A stretch of 22,044 bases of DNA from an uncultured Erysipelotrichales bacterium (GTDB lineage Bacteria; Bacillota_I; Bacilli_A; Erysipelotrichales; Coprobacillaceae). Position 1 is the stretch's first letter; each line of letters opens with the position of its first letter. Below the pieces are notes generated by a model. It had not been told where the DNA came from. It searched no databases and saw only the letters and a program-made list of their open reading frames with translations. The DNA lies in the NCBI GenBank assembly GCA_910586805.1, contig CAJUJC010000017.1:2851-24894 (forward strand), in the 5' to 3' direction. Position numbers and translations under genes: made by a program. Shown here piece by piece: positions 21,957 to 22,044 of the stretch.

Positions 21957-22044
21957 ATGATGGAGAAAAGTTTAATATCTCGTGTTTTACAAATGGATCC
22001 TGCTGCTAGGAACTGGTTTAATGTTATTTTGAATTATCCAGGTG
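21957..22044 (+). CDS. cysE: serine O-acetyltransferase, N-terminal fragment (runs off window)
   Basis: The first 29 codons are present. The segment MDPAARNWFNVILNYPG matches the conserved DPAAR...YPG block in the N-terminal helical domain of serine acetyltransferase, which makes O-acetylserine for cysteine synthesis. The SD GGGAGGTG precedes two consecutive ATG codons (21957 and 21960); the second is better spaced. The catalytic hexapeptide-repeat domain lies beyond the window, so the call rests on this block alone. Confidence 0.7.
   Translation, partial: MMEKSLISRVLQMDPAARNWFNVILNYPG

Noticed and set aside
1..22044. CRISPR arrays, tRNA and rRNA genes
   Set aside because: No spaced direct repeats of CRISPR type, no cloverleaf with a T-loop GGTTCRA motif and no rRNA segments were noticed by eye.

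Overview
The window looks like ordinary chromosome from a low-GC, Gram-positive anaerobe of the Bacillota. It is AT-rich, Shine-Dalgarno (SD) sites are strong, and TGA is a stop (standard bacterial code). Class III ribonucleotide reductase points to an anaerobe. The cdaA-cdaR-glmM operon, HU, and a lone PduL-type phosphotransacylase fit a gut Erysipelotrichia-like bacterium; that placement is an inference.

Layout. 1-1031: end of nrdD and all of nrdG. 1045-1956 (minus): a lysophospholipase-like hydrolase, divergent from 2041-4061, which holds a Cof-type HAD phosphatase, a small acidic protein and an M19 dipeptidase. 4062-4512: non-coding, with a chain of three hairpins that may be a small RNA. 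4513-6467: two tandem RpiR-family regulators separated by a promoter and a leader with degenerate coding character. 6592-6867: HU. 6868-7775: no large gene, but a type I toxin-antitoxin locus and a 45-residue ORF. 7776-8279: a flavodoxin-like protein, convergent with pduL (8312-8884, minus). 9144-12691: cdaA-cdaR-glmM, linking c-di-AMP synthesis to the first committed step of peptidoglycan precursor synthesis. 12769-14728: a two-component system. 14797-15687 and 15907-17142 (minus): a diacylglycerol-kinase-family lipid kinase and peptidase T. 17311-19362: overlapping RNase H, DnaQ-BRCT exonuclease and GNAT genes. 19414-20433: a family 2 glycosyltransferase. 20467-21888: a MATE transporter. 21957-end: the start of a probable serine O-acetyltransferase.

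Most of the window is housekeeping. The most interesting part is 7014-7462. A 26-residue hydrophobic peptide with a very strong SD lies on an RNA whose 5' and 3' ends are complementary. It is faced by a consensus promoter (TTGACA, 17-bp spacer, TGaTATAAT) on the opposite strand, driving an antisense RNA over the toxin 3' end. The second most interesting part is 4146-4267: three hairpins that, read on the minus strand, show TTTCCC in every loop and end in a good terminator.

Several start codons were moved downstream of the longest ORF because the upstream GTG or ATG lies in or too close to the SD. Terminator hairpins often overlap the stop codon or last codons of the gene they close.
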